NCBI GenBank assembly: GCA_033297205.1
Contig: MU859259.1
Coordinates: forward strand, 1-64,000
Source: Pseudoneurospora amorphoporcata
Lineage: Eukaryota; Ascomycota; Sordariomycetes; Sordariales; Sordariaceae
Direction of reading: 5' to 3'
DNA: 64,000 nt
Shown here: piece by piece, positions 22,522-32,546 of the stretch
Position numbering within the stretch: position 1 is the stretch's first letter
Layout of the letters: the number at the start of each line of letters is the position of its first letter
Program-made: the position numbers and the translations under genes
Notes under the pieces: generated by a model
Databases searched by the model: none
Told to the model about the DNA's origin: nothing
Seen by the model: only the letters and a program-made list of their open reading frames with translations

Positions 22522-24566
22522 ATGGCCAAGCTCTCCAAGGTAGTCTTCCTCTGGAAGCTACTGTCTATCCCACTGGCAACTGCCTATCCACAGCTCCAGA
22601 ACGAGCTCAAGCAGCGGGCTATTAAGCCGGCAGAGGTCAAGGGCTCGTATGACTATGTTATCATCGGAGGTGGACAGTCTGGCTTGGTTGTTGCCAACAG
22701 ACTGTCTGAAGATCCCAAGGGTTAGTGGACATGGAAGTAACCGAGAGGAATGACCCCAGCTGACACAAACATCAACAGTCTCCGTCCTCGTCGTCGAATA
22801 CGGCTACTTTGACGATTCCTACGATGTCCTCGACATCCAGCAGGTGTTCCGCAGCACCACGCACACCAAGTACAACCTGACTTCGGTGCCACAAACCCAA
22901 CTGGGAGAACGAAACCAGGTTCAGGGCGTCCCGGCAGCTGCTGTCGTTGGAGGGTACGTCTTCTCCTATCAATGTTCTTGAGTAAAGACCATGCACTGAC
23001 ATGGATACTACAGCGGCTCCGCCATCAATGGCATGTTCTTCAACCGCGGCTCTGCCGACGATTACGACAACTGGGAGAAGCTCGGCAATCCCGGCTGGGG
23101 GTTCAAGGGCCTCTTGCCCTACTTCATCAAGAGCACCACGCTCCAGATTCCTGATGCTGAGTTTGCCAAGGAGTTCAACGTCACCTGGGACGAGAAGGTG
23201 TATGGCAAGAATGGACCGATCCAGGCCAGCATCTACCCCGTTCAGTACCCGGCTCTTAAGTCGGTGTGGACGGGCTTTGAGGAGTTGGGAGCGGAACGAC
23301 AGAAGACTGGTGATGACGGAAACGCTCATGGGTTGTTCTGGGCCACTGTGAGTTTTGCTACCACATGTTGTTCGTTGACTATGATACTGACCCCAAAGTG
23401 AACAGCGCTCCATCGATGACCGCACCCGCACCCGCTCTTACGCGCGCACCGGCTATTACGCCCCCGTGGCCGACCGTAAGAACCTCGACCTTCTTACCGG
23501 CTGGCGCGCCAACACCATCACCTTCGACAAGAACAAGCAAGCCACCGGCATCAACATGCAATCCCGCGACTCCATCACCGACGCCAAGGCCAATATCACC
23601 TCCATCAAAGCCCGCAAGGAAGTCATTCTCGCCGCCGGCGCCCTCCACACGCCCCAGATCCTCCAACGCAGCGGCGTCGGTCCCGCCACCCTCCTCCAAA
23701 AGGCCAACATCCCCGTCCTCGTCGACCTCCCCGGCGTCGGCTCCAACATGCAAGACCATCCGCAAGTCACCATGATGTTCAACTACACCACCGTCCCCGC
23801 TCCCCCTTCCAACCCTCCCGCGCCGCTCCCCCTAATGGCCAACAGCGTCGCCCTCCTCCCCCTCTCCCTCGTCTCCCCCTCAAACTACACCACCCTCGCC
23901 AAATCCTACCTCTCCCAGTCCTCCTCTGCCTACCTGCCGACGTCTTACACCGCCGCCCAAAAAGCCGGTTACGCCAAACAGCAACAACTCCTCGGCTCGT
24001 CCCTGCTCCGCAAGGATAACTCAGCCATTGAAATCCCCTTCGCCGGTAACGGCGGTTACTACCTGCTCATGCTGACCAAGCCTTTATCACGGGGGACCAT
24101 CACGCTGGACCCTGCCAACCCGTACGCCGAGCCGCTGGTCGATTACAACACCTTTGGCAACCCTGTCGATCTGAGCATCGCGACCGAGGCGTTCAAGTTC
24201 GGGCGCGCGCTGCACGGCACTAAGGCCGTGTCGTCCACTTTCAATCCTGTCGAGGTGAGCCCGGGTGTGCAGGTTGCCACGGAGAAGGATCTGCAAAGGA
24301 CGGCGAGGGATACGGTCGTTAGCACGACTGCGCATCTGTCGGGGACGGCAGCGTTGATGCCGAGGGAGCTGGGAGGCGTGGTGGATGCCGAGTTGAGGGT
24401 TTATGGAGTCCAGGGAGTGAGGGTCGTGGATTCGAGTGTTATGCCGTTGATTCCTGGGGCGCATTTGTGCAGCACTGTTTATGCGGTGGCGGAGAAGGCG
24501 GCGGATGTTATTAGGGGTAGGAACTTAAGTGAGCTATGGAAGTGGGAGGAGAAGGAGAGGATCTAA
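22522..24566 (+). CDS. GMC-family FAD oxidoreductase, secreted type, four exons
   Basis: Exons 22522-22720, 22779-22953, 23014-23347 and 23406-24566 encode about 622 aa; introns are 58, 60 and 58 bp with GTTAGT, GTACGT and GTGAGT donors and phases that agree. The N-terminus (MAKLSKVVFLWKLLSIPLATAYP) is a likely signal peptide. FAD-binding motif YDYVIIGGGQSGLVVANRL, then the GMC signature around GGGSAINGM and FNRGSADDYDNW (exons 2-3), the second signature GALHTPQILQRSGVGP, and the C-terminal HLSGTAALMP and IPGAHLCSTVYAVAEKAADVI that supply the catalytic His region and FAD contacts. Family members oxidise alcohols, aryl alcohols, glucose or choline to aldehydes or acids and make H2O2; substrate cannot be read from sequence. 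No biosynthetic neighbours. Confidence 0.9.
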
Positions 24567-25350
24567 TGAGGAATGAATGAAGGAAGTAAAATGGGAAAGA
24601 GTGGCTAGACAATGGACTGAGGCAAGTGTAGTGAGGAAGCGGCGATGTTTGCATGTGCCTGCCGCAGCCCGTGTAGACGGGAAATTACCTCTCTCTATAT
24701 AACGAATACATTAACCCCCTGTTGTGGTGGGGCCTGTCCCACCTCTGCCATTCACTGGCCTTGTTATGTGGGTCCATGAGCTCACACCACCATTGTATTT
24801 AGCCCTCCACATTTCTTTTCCTTTCTTGTCTCCTTAGCTTAACACAATCAACACACTTCTTGTGCCCACGAGTCCAAGACCCCCCCCCCCCCCCCCTGCC
24901 CGCGTAAACTTTTTTGTTTCGCGTCGCATTTTATTCCTGACATCTTTCTTAGTACAGTCAGCTTTTCCTTTCCTGTTTCGTTACCCCTTCAAATTGTGAA
25001 CTGGTCCTCACTCCTCCACCACCCCATGTACATTATCCTCTCCTTTTTGAACACAGTATTCCATACAATCATGCCTGCATTATTCTTCGCTCTCCATGGC
25101 CTCCATTACCTTTACCTCGCATTTTATTTTGGGTTGACTAATGAATATCTTACCCCTAGGTTAAAATCGAACGGAAGTCCCAAAAGCTACCGTACTCGTC
25201 CTCCGCGACCGACCGGGAGCAAGAAGCTGAAGCAGACCTCCCGAGATCTCGATTCCCTCCTCTACGTCTCGGAACAGGCCTCCTACTGCTACATGTAGTT
25301 TCGAACTGCTCCGGACGCGGTGCTATATGGCTATTCTTGTCGGGAATGGC
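24567..25350. other. Intergenic with poly-C tract and a doubtful small ORF
   Basis: A run of 17 C lies at 24880-24896. A plus-strand ORF at 24996-25298 (100 aa) has a hydrophobic start and a basic middle (RTRPPRPTGSKKLKQ) and could be a small membrane protein, but it has no recognised relatives and a pyrimidine-rich surrounding. It ends 57 bp before the retrotransposon. Confidence 0.35.
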
Positions 25351-25355
25351 CGTAG

Positions 25356-25654
25356 TGTGACAAGGGCAGGTTTCTGGGCTTGGAACAATAGTTCAATTCC
25401 GCTGATAATCTTCTTTGGTCTCGAAGGCCTTGTTGATCCCTTCAACCTCCAGAGGAAGGTTCGGTTTCAAGGCCTCCTTATGCCAAAGAAGTTCGGTACG
25501 TACAGAGCCTTGTGGCCTGAGGCCACAAGGCATCAATCTAGCATTCTGCATACAAGTGGTTCTTCAACTATTCTCCTTCGTCCTTCTGACGCCGGCCTTC
25601 GCGCTGAGCCTTGACAACCCGAACCCTGGACTGTGGGCAAATGTCCGTGTGACA
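25356..25654 (-). repeat. 3' LTR of the chromovirus
   Basis: 299 bp, TG...CA ends in both readings (plus strand TGTGACAAGG to TCCGTGTGACA). Matches the right LTR base for base as far as I can compare. A central imperfect palindrome CCTTGTGGCCTGAGGCCACAAGG lies near 25508-25530. Confidence 0.93.
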
Positions 25655-25675
25655 TCAGCTCCCCCTTCTTCAAGG
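25655..25675 (-). other. Probable polypurine tract
   Basis: Minus strand reads GAAGAAGGGGGAGCTGA directly before the 3' LTR, the expected place and make-up for plus-strand priming. Confidence 0.6.
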
Positions 25676-25784
25676 CTCGCCTCGAGCCTGACATGGCTTC
25701 CTGCTTAGCTTTGCTAGCCTTGCGTCAGTCTTGCCCGTCTTAGGGTACGTTGGGGTCGCGTGGCTTCTCCGGATGCCTAGCGTA

Positions 25785-26399
25785 GAAGGCGATGACTTCT
25801 TTTCCACTTCAGTCTTCTGACTCAGCCGGGGCTGCCTCCCGCAGGACCTGGTCAGGGTCAGGGGCTACCTAATTGCCAGCGCGGTAGGGTTCGACGAGCG
25901 AGACGTGGAAGGCGATGATTTCTTTTCCACTTCAGTCTTCTGACTCAGCCGGGGCTGCCTCCCGCAGGACCTGGTCAGGGTCAGGGGCTACCTGATTGCC
26001 AGCGCGGTAGGGTCCGACGAGCGAGACGTGGAAGGCGATGACTTCTGCTTTTGCTCCATCAGTGAGGAAGTACTCCCATGGTTCCCATATCAAATTCTTG
26101 GTTCCTTTCCAACCTTCCCACTTAACTCTGTACTTAACCTTATCCTCAAGGGCTATAGAGTCCAGTATCTTCTCAACCTCATAGTCTTCTAACTCTGCTG
26201 GGGCTGCCTCTCGCAGGACCTGGTCTAAGTCAAGGGCTCTCTAACTGCCAGCGCAGTAGGGTTCCAGGAGTGAGACGTGGAAGGAATCATAGATGCGCCA
26301 TTTCTTAGGTAAAGTAAGTCGGACAGCGGTAGGGGTTTTGTAGAGGAGTTAATTTGTTAGGATATTGGGGTCTCGAAGCTTCTCTAGGTACCACGCGTA
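25785..26399 (-). repeat. Tandem repeats of the chromodomain/tail region of pol
   Basis: Two near-identical 123-bp units (25785-25907 and 25908-26030) are followed by a longer related unit (26031-26399) and then by the authentic pol end starting at 26400. All share GAAGGCGATGA at one edge and GGGGCTGCCTC.CGCAGGACC in the middle. The long unit encodes a second, divergent chromodomain (DYEVEKILDS, YRVKWEGWKG, WEPWEYF). Unit sizes are multiples of three. Confidence 0.8.
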
Positions 26400-28160
26400 G
26401 AAGGCGATGACCTGGGCCTTTGCTCCGTCAGTGTAAAAATACTCCCAAGGCTCCCACGTAAGATCACTAGCTTTGTTCCATCCTTCCCACTTAACTCGAT
26501 ATAACACTTTGGCTTCAGCCCTCATAGAATCCACAATCTTCTCAACCTCGTAGTCTTCTGATACTGCTGGGGCTGCCTCTCGCAGGACCTGGTCAGGGTC
26601 GGGGATCTCCCGATTGCCAGCGCGATAGGGTTCCAGTAGCGAGACGTGGAAGGAGTCGTGGATTCGCCATATCTTAGGCAGGGTTAACCGGACAACGGTA
26701 GGGGAGATCACCTGTGAAATCTTGAAGGGGCCATGGAGTTTCTTGTCAAGCTTCTTAGAGGGTCTCTTAGTTTTGATATACTTACCGTTCAACATAACAA
26801 GTTGCCCCACCTCGTAGACCGGTGCCTCTGAACGCTTCTTGTCCGCCCATTCCTTCATCCTCTAACGGGCGCGGTTGAGATGTCGCTAGGCGTCGTCATA
26901 CACTTAAATCATCCAATAGGCATACAGACGACTCCCGGGGTTCCGAGGCGCGCCGTCAGGGGGATTGTGAGACGCTGGGTGGTAGCCGTAGTTGACATAG
27001 AAGGGAGTGAGGCCAGTGGACGACGAGATGGAGTTATTGTATGCGAACTCAGCAGTGGCTAGAAGGTCTTCCCAGTTGCTCATTTCGTAATTGACGAAGG
27101 TACGTAGGTATATCTCGAGGATCTTGAGAGGGATGAAATGGGCCATCTTCGTGAAGGGGTTAACCATCACCCAGATGGAGTCACAACCGTTTGACAGGGG
27201 TAGATCCGTGATGAAATCCATGGCTACCGTTTGCTAGGGAGTGTAGTGTGGCTCCATGGGTTGCTATAGCCCGTAGGGTGAGTGACGGGGAGGTTTGTTC
27301 TGTTGGCATTCGTGGCAACCTCGAACGTATTCCCTGACTGTTTCCTCCATCTTTGGCCACCAGAAGTTTCTCGTGATGAGCTCCATGGTTTTGTCCATTC
27401 CCATGTGGCCCGCGACCTTGGTATCGTGTTCTGAATTGGTGACTTCGGCTTGCAGGCTGGTAGGGACCCAGAGGCGGTTCTTTCGGTACAGTAGATCATC
27501 GGATTTCTCGTAGTCTTTGTCGGGTTCGTCTTTGTTGAACTGTTCCATGTAGGCTGAGTCCGTTTCTCTGGCTTCCTTGAGCTGGCGAATGAATTCATCA
27601 TTCTATCGAGGGGTTGAGATGCTGCAGAGCCTTTCTTTGGACAAGAGGAAACTGCTTCCTTCAGAGTGTGAGAAGTGTTTTTCTTGCAAGACCGACGTAA
27701 TCGGCTGGTCTTCACACCCTCCCTTCTCAGGTTTGAAACTTTCCTGACGGGAAAGTGCATCGGCTTTGGAATTGAGGTGACCCGGACGGTAGTTGATGAT
27801 AAACCAGAAATTGGCTAGCTGAATGGCCCAGCGTGCTTGCCGTCGGTTGAGGACCTTCGCATGGGTGAAATAGGCCAAGTTTTGGTGATCGGAAAAGACT
27901 TCAATCCTGTGTTTGGCGCCTTCGAGATAAATCTTCCAGCGATCGAAGCTGTCGACGATGGCCAAGAGTTCCTTGTCATGGATTTCGTAGTTCATCTCGG
28001 CAGGCGTCATTTTCCTCGAATGAAAGGCGACGGGGTGTAGTTTGCCGTCGGCCTTCCTTTGGGAAAGAATGGCGCCGATTCCGAAATCAGAAGCGTCGGT
28101 TTCCATGATGGCTTGCTTGGCTGGGTTGAAGTGAGCCAGGACTGGGGCTTTCATGAAGGC
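26349..28160 (-). pseudogene. Retrotransposon pol, RNase H, integrase and chromodomain part (broken)
   Basis: Read right to left in one frame with TAG stops at 27603, 27264, near 27231 and near 26862. RNase H is recognisable by METDASDFGIGAILSQ, NYEIHDKELLAIV and SDHQNLAYF. The integrase zinc module follows (HDTKVAGHMG, then CHECQQNK, an HHCC set). The catalytic core starts with MDFITDLPLS and TKMAHFIPLK but then jumps to ILEIYLRTFVNYE near 27122, so the stretch that normally carries the second Asp and the Glu is missing. The end keeps AEFAYNNS, a GKYIKTKRPSKKL part and a chromodomain (EDYEVEKIVDS, YRVKWEGW, WEPWEYFYTDG). Confidence 0.88.
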
Positions 28161-28165
28161 GTCCT

Positions 28166-29740
28166 TCAGTGCTTGGAAGGCTTTGGCCAGTGGTTCGGTC
28201 CATTTTCAGAGCTTCTTTTCCAGGGCGTTGGCTGAGGTAAGAGGCCTTCTGGGGGGATCATGTAGCCCAAGAACTCAACGTTGTCTACTCCCCATTTGCA
28301 TTTCTGGGGGGCGACGGCCAGGTTGTTCTCGGAGAGGCGTTTCAGGACTTCCAGGACAAGGCGGTCGTGTTTTTCTTCGTCGTCGGCGTAGATGAGGATA
28401 TCATCGAGGTAGACGAGCACGCCGGCGTCCAACAGGTCCATGAAGATATGATTTATCATGGCCTGGAACGTAGAGGGTGCGTTGATGAGTCCTATGGGCA
28501 TGACGACGTATTCGAAGAGGCCGTACTTGTAGCGGAAAGCTATTTTCCATTCGTGACCTTTGGCTATTCGGACTAAGAAGAACCCTGATTTGAGATCAAT
28601 TTTAGTGTATATCTTGGCCGTCCTGAGGGCATGCTGAAGTTCTGTGATGAGGGGTATAGGATGCCTGACAGGGATGGTCATCCTGTTGAGGGCTCTGTAA
28701 TCGACCACGGGTCGTAGCGGGTCATCAGGGTCTTTCTTGTCTACAAACATGAGGGGTGCGCCGCAAGAGGCTGTGGATTTCCTGATGCGGCCGGATTTGA
28801 GCATCTTGTCCAGCTATGGTTTCAGTGCTTCGAGTTCGCGCCCGCTCATGGCGAAGAGGGGTCCCCAGGGTAGCGTTTTGCCTTCCTCGAGATCGATTTT
28901 GTGATCCCAAGGTCGGTAATCAGGCATACGCATAGCGGCGGCTTCACTCATGAGGGGAAGGAATATTCTGAACTTCTCTGGTACGGCGGCGAGGGCAGCC
29001 TCAATCTTTGTTTGTATGCTCGCGATGGCTTCTGTGAGTGGCAGTCCGAGGACAATTGAGCTAGTGCAATTTTGTTGATAATATTCTGAGGAGAACTTGA
29101 TTTCCTGTGTTTTGTCAAGGAAGCAGGCTGGTTCGTGTTGCTGCAACCACCAGTGAGGCAGAATAATATCGCATTCGTCGTCCATATTTAAAAGCTCAAA
29201 GTTGAGGCGGGTGTAGTGGTCTTGTTGATGTCTAAGGACGACTACTTCTATATAATACCGGCCACCCATAGTATCAACAGCGGAGTTGAAGCCCATGATG
29301 GCTCGGATGCGGGGTCTCTTAATCAGTAGGAGTTTCCATACGCGGGCTTTGTGAAAGGACATCACCGGGGTTAAGCTCCCTAGGTCCAAGAGGACTCTGA
29401 CAGGGTGTTCCTCATCGTTGTAGAGTAGGGTCATTCGCACGATTGGTCTCGGTCCTGAGTGTGGTTCAGGGCAGTGCTTCTTTTGGGGTTGTTGGGGCTC
29501 GTCGTCGCCGTGGAGTGTGAGGCGTTTGAGGGTACAGACGACAGGGTGATCTGATTCCGAGATGGCATCGAAGGAAGGTCGTAGAAACCCATGTGATGCC
29601 TCGTGGCGGTCCTTTAAAATCCGAGTCCGAGTTGTTATCCATATCCATCGTTTCCATAGTTCTCTAAATAGCATTGACTTTCTATTTCTTGAACTAGGCC
29701 TCGTCGTTGTCGATAAAGTCCTCAGCTCCCCCTTCTTCAC
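28166..29740 (-). pseudogene. Retrotransposon pol, protease and reverse transcriptase part (broken)
   Basis: The protease part has VRVLLDLGSLTPV where the family has an Asp-Ser/Thr-Gly active site; the middle residue is Leu, consistent with a single C-to-T change. A TAG stop at 28814 separates it from the reverse transcriptase, which has KTLPWGP before the stop, then TASCGAPLMFVDKKD, PVVDYRALNRMT, KIDLKSGFFLVRI, MPIGLINAPSTFQ and the catalytic VYLDDILIYA. Right after EFLGYMIPPEGL the frame changes and the usual connection segment with the FLGF.NFYRRFI-type block is absent (near 28235-28245), before RNase H resumes in another frame. Confidence 0.88.
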
Positions 29741-30895
29741 GGTCGCTATTCTTTCTTTTGATCGCGGCCGTTCGTTCGGTGGATGAAGAAGGGTTGATCG
29801 ACGTCGCTAGGCTCGACCCCCTTCAAGGCCTCGCGGACGGTGTCCCATTTCTTGTCCTTGGCTTGCTTGTCGGGGCTTCTTGAGGATTAGTTTCGGTCGG
29901 AAAGGGAGCGTAATTCCTTGCGAGATTGTTGGCCCGACTTCGAGTGCTCCGTCCTTGAAGTGGGCGCGCCTTTTCCCGACTGGTAGCCCGGGGCCTGCAG
30001 CATATTCTCGTAGACTCGGCCGGCTTCTCTGACGGCGGCGTTGCTCCTGGCCCACCAGGGCCGAAAGGCATCGAACTTCTTGCCATCGTAGGTCGAGGGT
30101 TTGTTGAGATGGATGGGCGTGGTCTAGATCGTCGGGTAGCCCAGATTCTAAAGGAAGTAATCGGCTTAGTTACGGGCGGCGTCGTCGGCAGGGCCGCTAG
30201 CGTTCGTAGGTAGCTTGGGGGGTCCTGGGGGGTCTTGCCCTCCAGCGGATTGTCCGAATCTCACGGATCCTGCTCCATACGCGTCAGCGTACGTGGCCTC
30301 GTGTTGCATCCGGGCCTGGCTGGCTTGTCTTCGAGCCTGGGCTGCTTGGAGGAGGCTATCGCCAATCAGGCTTGGGCTGGCAAGTGGTTTGTAGAGCGAG
30401 GAGCGGGGAACGGTGCTTGGTGCTTTCGTGGCAGCGCGTTGTTCGAGGGCTCTTAGGACAGAGGCGACGTCGGGGGCCTTCTGGCCGGTTCGTTCGTAGG
30501 CTGTTTGGATAGCCTTCTGGGTGTCGTGTTTAACGCTGGCAATGCGTTCTTCGAGATCCTTGAGTTGGCCTGGGTCGATGAGTTTGTTGAGGATGTCGTT
30601 GATCTGGTTGTCTTTAGTCGCAAAGGTCCTCGTATTGGATCTTGAGGGTGGCGAGTCCCTGGGCTTGTTCCTGGCCGATGGAGAGGGCGATTTCCCTGAC
30701 TTGGTGATGGGCTTTGGCGATTTGGTCGTGTATAGCGACGAGCCAGGCCGGAGGGTTGTTGACTACGACGGGTCCAGTGGCGATGTCGTCGTTTCCGGTC
30801 ATCACGACGTCGAAGTCCTGGGGGTTATAGAGCACCAGAGTAGTGTCGGTGGTGGTTTCGACTAAGGCCATCGGGGTATCGCGTGGGGAAGTCAT
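29741..30895 (-). pseudogene. Retrotransposon gag region (broken)
   Basis: Gag probably starts at 30895 (MTSPRDTPMALVET). That frame stops at 30614; a neighbouring frame then continues with coding-like sequence (NDILNKLIDPGQLKDLEERI) to about 30190, and after further stops comes a capsid-like segment (STYDGKKFDAFRPWW) near 30060-30100. No zinc knuckle is clearly seen. Assigned by position and by the capsid-like segment. Confidence 0.65.
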
Positions 30896-30955
30896 GATGA
30901 CTGAGGGTTGGTAATTGATAGGTAAAAGGGTGGTTCGAGAGGGAAGAAGATTATC

Positions 30956-31254
30956 TGTGACAAGGGCAGGTTTCTGGGCTTGGAACAATAGTTCAATTCC
31001 GCTGATAATCTTCTTTGGTCTCGAAGGCCTTGTTGATCCCTTCAACCTCCAGAGGAAGGTTCGGTTTCAAGGCCTCCTTATGCCAAAGAAGTTCGGTACG
31101 TACAGAGCCTTGTGGCCTGAGGCCACAAGGCATCAATCTAGCATTCTGCATACAAGTGGTTCTTCAACTATTCTCCTTCGTCCTTCTGACGCCGGCCTTC
31201 GCGCTGAGCCTTGACAACCCGAACCCTGGACTGTGGGCAAATGTCCGTGTGACA
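30956..31254 (-). repeat. 5' LTR of the chromovirus
   Basis: 299 bp, identical by eye to 25356-25654, bounded on the right by the second CGTAG target copy. Confidence 0.93.
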
Positions 31255-31720
31255 CGTAGCGTGTGCGGGCATGTCGAGCGGGAGCGGCGAATGGTGTCGT
31301 CGGACACAGGATGCTGGTAAATCTCGGGGGCACTTGGATTGACAGTCAGGTTCCCGTCCTCGGTTATGTCGAAGATCACGGTGAGATATTGGGGACTGAA
31401 GAGATCGCCGCTGGGAGCCGGGTATTTGGCGAGCATTGAGGGCACACAAGTGTTGCCGTTGATGAATGCGCCTGGCGTGTGATTCTCCGTTCGGATGGCC
31501 AGGGCGTAGTCGTCCATGATGGAGTAGCGGACCGGCTGGCGCATGATGGACTCTAGTTGTAGATGGTTTGGCTTCTAGGAGCTGAGCTATCACGGGCTTC
31601 CTCCGCGACGGGGCCCCAATGGGGCCGGGGAATTGGCAATGATCATGTCCACGTGGTTCTCAGACTGCCGGCCGAGTCAAGCCCTTTTCCCAAGGTACAA
31701 TCCGAAGTTTGTTGAAGATA
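31255..31720. other. Right flank of the retrotransposon, possible broken small gene
   Basis: A minus-strand frame starting at 31544 runs to the insertion site and stops inside the LTR at 31164. Across the empty site it would have continued only a few codons (stop within the left flank). It has plausible protein character (RTENHTPGAFINGNT, YLTVIFDITEDGNLTV) but no recognised family. It may be the last exon of a gene or a relic. Confidence 0.35.
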
Positions 31721-32384
31721 TACCGTAGCGGAAAAATCGGGAAGTTAGGTAGCCTACTTGAATAAAGTAGCCTACCAGAAGTGGTCATTCCCAAGTAGCC
31801 TACTTAATTTGAGTAGGCTATTTGGGAATGGCCACTTCTGATTGGTCGGGTTTTTAGTCCGCTATAGCCATTCGCTAAGCTTGGAATTTCAGCGCATTCT
31901 TTCCCAAACTCCAAAGTTCTTTCCTACACTAGAATCCTAACCGCTCCTTCCCTTATAAGGAGAAGTTACGAACTTCGGCATCAATCAATTAGGCCAATAG
32001 CTCAATAGTTATTATCATTACTCTCATTCTTGTAGTTGCCAGTTCGATTCCAACTGGTGACAAGTTTTTTTCCGTTGCGTGAAAAGTTTCGCGCGATTCC
32101 CGGGCCGGACTTCAAAGTTGAAGTCTTCGAACGCCCACTAACTTAACTACTAACCAAATCACTAAAACCTCCTAAGACGGCCTTCTATAGTAATATTATA
32201 GAAGGTCTTCTAGCGGACCTCCCTTTTTCGTTCTTATATTAAAATTCTAACCAATCAGAAGCCGCCCTCAGCAAGTAGCCTACTTGAAGCAGGTAGGCTA
32301 CTCCTTAAAAGTGTACACGTTAACCAGAGTAGGCTTCTTACACTCAAGTAGGCCACTTAACCTCCTTATATTTCCACTCCTGTA
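31721..32384. mobile_element. Non-autonomous DNA transposon (MITE-like) with long terminal inverted repeats
   Basis: The left arm (about 31721-31855) and the reverse complement of the right arm (about 32240-32384) align along roughly 135-145 bp: both start TAC..G.AG.GGAAA, then GTTA.GT.GCCTACTTGA, carry further AAGTAGCCTACTT and inverted AGTAGGCTA copies, and end in CTTCTGATTGGT. Most differences are A/G or C/T. TA dinucleotides flank both ends, which would fit a Tc1/mariner-type target site; exact borders are uncertain. Inside the left arm a nearly perfect hairpin (31778-31839) has 29-bp arms around AATTT. No transposase frame is present. Confidence 0.7.
31998..32071 (+). promoter_or_regulatory. 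A-box/B-box-like pair with oligo-T, Pol III-like
   Basis: TAGCTCAATAG (31998-32008) resembles a tRNA A box and GTTCGATTCC (32042-32051) a B box; their starts are 44 bases apart, as in a tRNA. Seven T (32065-32071) follow like a Pol III terminator. Acceptor, D and T stems do not pair, so it is not a functional tRNA gene. A tRNA-derived SINE head or chance are both possible. Confidence 0.35.
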
Positions 32385-32546
32385 CCTAACTTGTTTTAAG
32401 AACTATACCTCTAGGTAACGAGGTGGGCATCTAACATCCCTCGGTAGGTAACAAGAATAGAATCGATAACGCGAAACTAGGTACAAGCCTAGTGGTACTG
32501 GGTTCGCTTCACTATTTCCTCTTTCCTCTTCCATATCGAGTTGCGG
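32385..32546. other. Short gap between DNA element and gene
   Basis: Contains CTCTAGGTAAC and CTAGGTACAAGCCTAG-type palindromic motifs; nothing else seen. Confidence 0.4.

Larger units (their letters stand above)
25351..31259 (-). mobile_element. Ty3/gypsy chromovirus LTR retrotransposon, complete ends but defective inside
   Basis: Element 25356-31254 with target duplication CGTAG at 25351-25355 and 31255-31259. The two 299-bp LTRs are identical by eye. Coding strand is minus: 5' LTR on the right, then gag, protease, reverse transcriptase, RNase H, integrase and a chromodomain tail, then a purine tract and the 3' LTR on the left. The frames are interrupted by stops, nearly all of the kind made by C-to-T or G-to-A change, by at least two frame breaks, and by internal deletions in the RT-RNase H junction and the integrase core. 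I do not recognise a tRNA primer site next to the 5' LTR. Because the LTRs are identical, this copy was inserted recently, so the damage is likely older and inherited from a defective source moved in trans (inference). Confidence 0.93.

Noticed and set aside
25415..25708. ORFs in the LTR (also 31015-31320)
   Set aside because: Identical open frames occur because the LTRs are identical; no retroelement protein is expected there.
31991..32062. tRNA gene
   Set aside because: A and B boxes are tRNA-like and correctly spaced, but acceptor, D and T arms do not pair.
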